The notes beneath the pieces are model-generated. The model was not told the origin of the DNA. It ran no database searches and saw only the letters and a list, made by a program, of their open reading frames with translations. The position numbers were made by a program, and so were the translations under genes. A stretch of DNA of 8,356 nucleotides from Burkholderiaceae bacterium (GTDB taxonomy: Bacteria; Pseudomonadota; Gammaproteobacteria; Burkholderiales; Burkholderiaceae_C), in contig JAGOBT010000113.1 of NCBI GenBank assembly GCA_017999135.1, forward strand, positions 1-8,356, given 5' to 3'. This document shows positions 5,694-8,356 of this stretch, piece by piece. Within the stretch, counting starts at the first letter, position 1. Every line of letters begins with the position of its first letter.

Positions 5694-6953
5694 ATGCCGT
5701 CGACATCCACAGTCTTCCCCGATCCGCCGGTGTGGGAGGGTGACGGCACCCACCGCATCCCGTTCGTTGCCTACACCAGCGAGGACATCTACAAGAAGGA
5801 GCTGGAGCGCTTCTTCTACCAGGCCCACTGGTGCTACATCGGCCTGGAGGCCGAGGTGCCCAACCCGGGCGACTTCAAGCGCACGGTGATCGGCGAGCGC
5901 TCGGTGATCCTGGCGCGTGATGCCGATGGCCAGCTCAACGTGGTGGAAAACGTCTGCGCTCACCGCGGCATGCGCTTCTGCCGTGAGCGGCACGGCAACC
6001 GCAAGGAATTCGTCTGCCCCTACCACCAGTGGAACTACACGCTCAAGGGCGATCTGCAGGGCGTGCCGTTCCGCCGCGGCGTCAAGCAGGACGGCCAGGT
6101 GCACGGCGGCATGCCGGCCGACTTCAAGACAGCGGACCACGGGCTCACCAAGCTGAAGGTGGCCACCCGCGGTGGCGTGGTCTTCGCGTCGTTCGACCCC
6201 GATGTCGAGCCCTTCGAGGATTACCTCGGCCCCACCATCCTGGGCTACTTCGACCGGCTGTTCAACGGCCGAAAACTCAAGATCCTGGGCTACAACCGCC
6301 AGCGCATCCCGGGCAACTGGAAGCTGATGCAGGAGAACATCAAGGACCCGTACCACCCGGGCCTGCTGCACACCTGGTTCGTCACCTTCGGCCTCTGGCG
6401 CGCCGACAACAAGAGCATGCTGCGCATGGATGCGAAGCACCGCCACGCCGCGATGATCTCCACCCGCGGCACCGGCGGCCAGGGCGGCCAGGTGACCCAG
6501 GTGTCCAGCTTCAAGGAAGGCATGCAGCTGCAGGACCCGAGTTTCCTGGACATCGTGCCCGAGCCCTGGTGGGGCGGGCCCACCGCTGTCATGACGACCA
6601 TCTTCCCCAGCGTGATCCTGCAGCAGCAGGTCAACAGCGTGTCCACCCGCCACATCCAGCCCACCGGCACCGGCAGCTTCGACTTCGTCTGGACGCACTT
6701 CGGCTTCGAGGATGACAGCGACGAGATGACACAACGCCGGCTGACGCAGGCCAACCTGTTCGGCCCGGCCGGCTTCGTCTCGGCCGACGACGGCGAGGTG
6801 ATCGAGTTCAGCCAGCAGGCCTTCGAGAGCAAGCCCTTCCACCGCGCGGTGGCCGAACTGGGCGGGCGCGACGTGGGCGACACCGAGCACATGGTGACCG
6901 AGACGCTGATCCGCGGCATGTACCGCTACTGGCGCGACGTGATGGAAGGCTGA
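5694..6953 (+). CDS. nagG: Salicylate 5-hydroxylase, large (Rieske oxygenase alpha) subunit
   Basis: This 419-residue alpha subunit of a Rieske non-heme iron oxygenase would hydroxylate salicylate at C5 to gentisate, using electrons from a ferredoxin. The [2Fe-2S] ligands are Cys88-x-His90 and Cys108-x2-His111 (CPYHQW). The bridging Asp and mononuclear iron ligands lie in NIKDPYHPGLLH (Asp218, His221, His226), with a probable third ligand Asp at 365 or 366. The mononuclear-site segment and the following HTWFVTFGLWRADNKS agree with my memory of NagG-type sequences, and the length fits. AGGAGA at 5682-5687 serves the ATG. The small subunit gene follows after three bases and a ferredoxin after that, the same G-H-Ab order as in nag operons. 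Other ortho-substituted benzoates, such as substituted salicylates, are possible substrates. The fit of all four operon genes makes salicylate the best call. Confidence 0.88.
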   Translation: MPSTSTVFPDPPVWEGDGTHRIPFVAYTSEDIYKKELERFFYQAHWCYIGLEAEVPNPGDFKRTVIGERSVILARDADGQLNVVENVCAHRGMRFCRERHGNRKEFVCPYHQWNYTLKGDLQGVPFRRGVKQDGQVHGGMPADFKTADHGLTKLKVATRGGVVFASFDPDVEPFEDYLGPTILGYFDRLFNGRKLKILGYNRQRIPGNWKLMQENIKDPYHPGLLHTWFVTFGLWRADNKSMLRMDAKHRHAAMISTRGTGGQGGQVTQVSSFKEGMQLQDPSFLDIVPEPWWGGPTAVMTTIFPSVILQQQVNSVSTRHIQPTGTGSFDFVWTHFGFEDDSDEMTQRRLTQANLFGPAGFVSADDGEVIEFSQQAFESKPFHRAVAELGGRDVGDTEHMVTETLIRGMYRYWRDVMEG

Positions 6954-6956
6954 GCG

Positions 6957-7439
6957 ATGGCGGCCCCGATCAGCTTCGAAGACTGGCAGGCGCTGAACCA
7001 GCTGTACGCCGACTACGCCAGCGCGGTCGATTCCAACCACTGGGACCTGTGGCCCGAGTTCTTCACCGACGACTGCGTCTACCGCCTGCAGCCGCGTGAA
7101 AACCACGAGCGCGGCTTTCCGCTGGCCACGCTGGCCTTCACCAGCAAGGGCATGCTGAAGGACCGGGTCTACGGCATCCAGGAAACACTGTTCCACGACC
7201 CGTACTACCAGCGCCATGTGGTCGGCGCACCGGTGGTGCGCGAGGCGGCCGACGGCCGCTGGCGCTGCGAGGCCAACTACGCGGTGTTCCGCACCAAGTT
7301 GTCGGAGGTGTCCACCGTGTTCAACGTCGGCCGCTACCTCGACACCGTGGTGCGCACGCCGGCCGGCCTGAAGTTCGCATCGCGCGAGTGCATCTACGAC
7401 TCCGAGATGATCCCCAACTCCATCATCTACCCGATCTGA
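6957..7439 (+). CDS. nagH: Salicylate 5-hydroxylase, small (beta) subunit
   Basis: This 160-residue beta subunit of the ring-hydroxylating oxygenase has an NTF2-like cone fold and a structural role in the alpha-beta oligomer. Family features are an N-terminal helix with [21 protein letters not shown] (about 16-36), a central [12 protein letters not shown] segment, [18 protein letters not shown] around 73-90, and a C-terminal strand set ending in NSIIYPI. It carries no metal ligands, as expected. The ATG lies three bases after the large subunit stop, with GGAAGG at 6944-6949, so translation is coupled. The length is normal. Position between large subunit and ferredoxin supports NagH rather than the beta subunit of a naphthalene-type dioxygenase, which would sit after the ferredoxin. 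Confidence 0.87.
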   Translation: MAAPISFEDWQALNQLYADYASAVDSNHWDLWPEFFTDDCVYRLQPRENHERGFPLATLAFTSKGMLKDRVYGIQETLFHDPYYQRHVVGAPVVREAADGRWRCEANYAVFRTKLSEVSTVFNVGRYLDTVVRTPAGLKFASRECIYDSEMIPNSIIYPI

Positions 7440-7446
7440 GGCCACC

Positions 7447-7764
7447 ATGGGCAACACCACCTGGGTCGACGCACTGTCGGCCGACGACCTGCCGGCCGAC
7501 GATGTCAAGGGCGTGATCGTGGCCGGGCGCGACATCGCGGTCTACACCGTCGGTGACGCGGTCTACGCCACCGACAACCTCTGCACCCACGGCAACGCCC
7601 GCCTGTGCGACGGCTTCCTGGACGGCCACGAGATCGAATGCCCGCTGCACCAGGGCAAGTTCGACGTGCGCGACGGCCGGGCCCTGTGTGACCCGGTGAC
7701 CGAGGCGGTGCGCAGCCATCCGGTCAGGATCGAGGGCGGCCGGGTGTTCGTGCAGCTGGACTGA
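7447..7764 (+). CDS. nagAb: Rieske [2Fe-2S] ferredoxin of the salicylate 5-hydroxylase
   Basis: This 105-residue soluble Rieske ferredoxin would carry single electrons from a flavoprotein reductase to the oxygenase. The cluster ligands are Cys46-x-His48 (CTHG) and Cys65-x2-His68 (CPLHQG), spaced as in dioxygenase ferredoxins of the NahAb/NagAb type. The acidic N-terminal half (many Asp) fits docking to basic partners. TGAGG overlapping the preceding stop (7437-7441) lies five bases before the ATG. It is the last gene of the operon; a hairpin and a convergent gene follow. No reductase gene accompanies it, so it must be reduced by a NagAa-like or other reductase encoded elsewhere. Confidence 0.9.
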   Translation: MGNTTWVDALSADDLPADDVKGVIVAGRDIAVYTVGDAVYATDNLCTHGNARLCDGFLDGHEIECPLHQGKFDVRDGRALCDPVTEAVRSHPVRIEGGRVFVQLD

Positions 7765-7771
7765 CGCCGCA

Positions 7772-7795
7772 ACGGCGCTGGCCTGCCAGGGCCGT
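7772..7795. terminator. Imperfect hairpin between convergent genes, possible bidirectional terminator
   Basis: CGGC (7773-7776) and CTGG (7778-7781) pair with CCAG (7786-7789) and GCCG (7791-7794) around a four-base loop. There is one G-G mismatch and an outer A-T pair (7772/7795). It fills the 30-bp gap between the ferredoxin stop (7764) and the stop of the convergent minus-strand gene (7795-7797). No T tract is present on either strand. Confidence 0.4.
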
Positions 7796-8356
7796 CATCG
7801 GGTGCCGCCGGCCAGGTCGATGCGCCGCTGCAGGCGGGCCGCCTCGGCGCTGTCGCCGGCACCGGCGGCGCGCTGCCGCTGCACCCCCAGCCAGGCCAGC
7901 AGCGGCCGGCGCCAGCCCTGGGCGGACGCGGTGTCCACCGCCTGCTGGATCACCTGCGGCCCGGCCCGGCCGGTCTGCAGCAGCACCGCCGCGCCCACCA
8001 GGCGCGACACCGGATCGGCCAGCGCCTGCAGCGCGGCTGCGGCGGTGGTGTCGGTGGTGGATGGGGCCAGGGCCGCCACGGCCTGCTGGGCCGGCGGCAG
8101 CAGCGCCATCTGGGCCCGGTCCAGCTTGCCCAGCAGGTGGTCGGCATAGGCCCGTTCTGCGGGTGCGGCATCGGTGCGCAGCGCCTCGAACGCGGCGCAA
8201 GGCCCCAGTTGCAGGCTGGCCACCTGGGTGGCGCAGCGCAGCAGCTCGGTGCGGGCCAGCAGGTCGGGGCGGCCGGTGCGGGCGATCTCGGCACGGGCGC
8301 GGGCGAATTCCAGCGTGGCGATGCGGCTGTCGGCGCGCAGTTCGGCCGCCACCGCC
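7795..8356 (-). CDS. Unrecognised Ala-rich helical protein, partial (N-terminus outside window)
   Basis: The minus-strand frame is open from the right edge to the TGA at 7795-7797. This gives about 186 residues, with the N-terminus missing. A GTG at 8352 could be a start, but the frame continues to the window edge and no ribosome site can be judged, so I treat it as partial. The sequence is rich in Ala, Leu, Arg and Gln with predicted long helices and two Cys in the segment LRCATQVASLQLGPC. No catalytic motif or membrane span is seen in this part. It could be a helical-repeat protein, or a periplasmic or lipoprotein of the conserved hypothetical kind, since the missing N-terminus could hold a signal. 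Convergent orientation separates it from the salicylate operon, and nothing links it to that pathway. Confidence 0.6.
   Translation of the reverse strand, partial: AVAAELRADSRIATLEFARARAEIARTGRPDLLARTELLRCATQVASLQLGPCAAFEALRTDAAPAERAYADHLLGKLDRAQMALLPPAQQAVAALAPSTTDTTAAAALQALADPVSRLVGAAVLLQTGRAGPQVIQQAVDTASAQGWRRPLLAWLGVQRQRAAGAGDSAEAARLQRRIDLAGGTR

Noticed and set aside
5361..7535. Very long open frame on the minus strand across the dioxygenase and hydroxylase genes
   Set aside because: It is antisense to four genes with metal-ligand motifs. The translation shows no domain and is rich in Val/Ala/His/Gln, typical of a GC-driven shadow.

Overview
The window reads as chromosomal DNA of a high-GC betaproteobacterium, most likely Burkholderiales. 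GC is very high, third codon positions are almost all G or C, and the catabolic genes resemble the nag (salicylate/gentisate) genes described in Ralstonia-type bacteria. Genes are packed with short gaps or overlaps. There are no tRNA or rRNA genes, insertion sequences or CRISPR arrays.

Layout. (1) 1-189 is the C-terminal end of an unrecognised protein, followed by a strong GC hairpin. (2) 375-3556 is a plus-strand three-gene unit: an AMP-forming acyl-CoA ligase, a thiolase-fold protein of the SCP2/lipid-transfer type, and a small zinc-ribbon/OB-fold (DUF35) partner that overlaps it by ATGA. (3) 3528-4490 on the minus strand is a LysR regulator of the NahR/NagR type, overlapping the OB-fold gene tail to tail. 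(4) 4491-4617 is a divergent control region with inverted repeats and candidate promoters. Both flanking genes start with TTG. (5) 4618-7764 is a plus-strand operon: gentisate 1,2-dioxygenase, salicylate 5-hydroxylase large and small subunits, and a Rieske ferredoxin. (6) After a 30-bp gap holding a hairpin, an unrecognised gene converges on the minus strand and runs off the right edge.

How the genes fit together. Ferredoxin and the two hydroxylase subunits would convert salicylate to gentisate, and the cupin dioxygenase would open the gentisate ring to maleylpyruvate. The NahR-like regulator would sense salicylate and act on the divergent region. The ferredoxin reductase (NagAa type) and the enzymes after maleylpyruvate are not in the window and must be encoded elsewhere. 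The ligase/thiolase-like/OB-fold trio suggests CoA-dependent side-chain cleavage that could feed salicylate, or a related hydroxybenzoate, into this operon. That link is an inference from gene order only. The most unusual observation is that the thiolase-like protein seems to lack both usual catalytic cysteines, which points to aldolase-type (Ltp2-like) rather than thiolytic chemistry.
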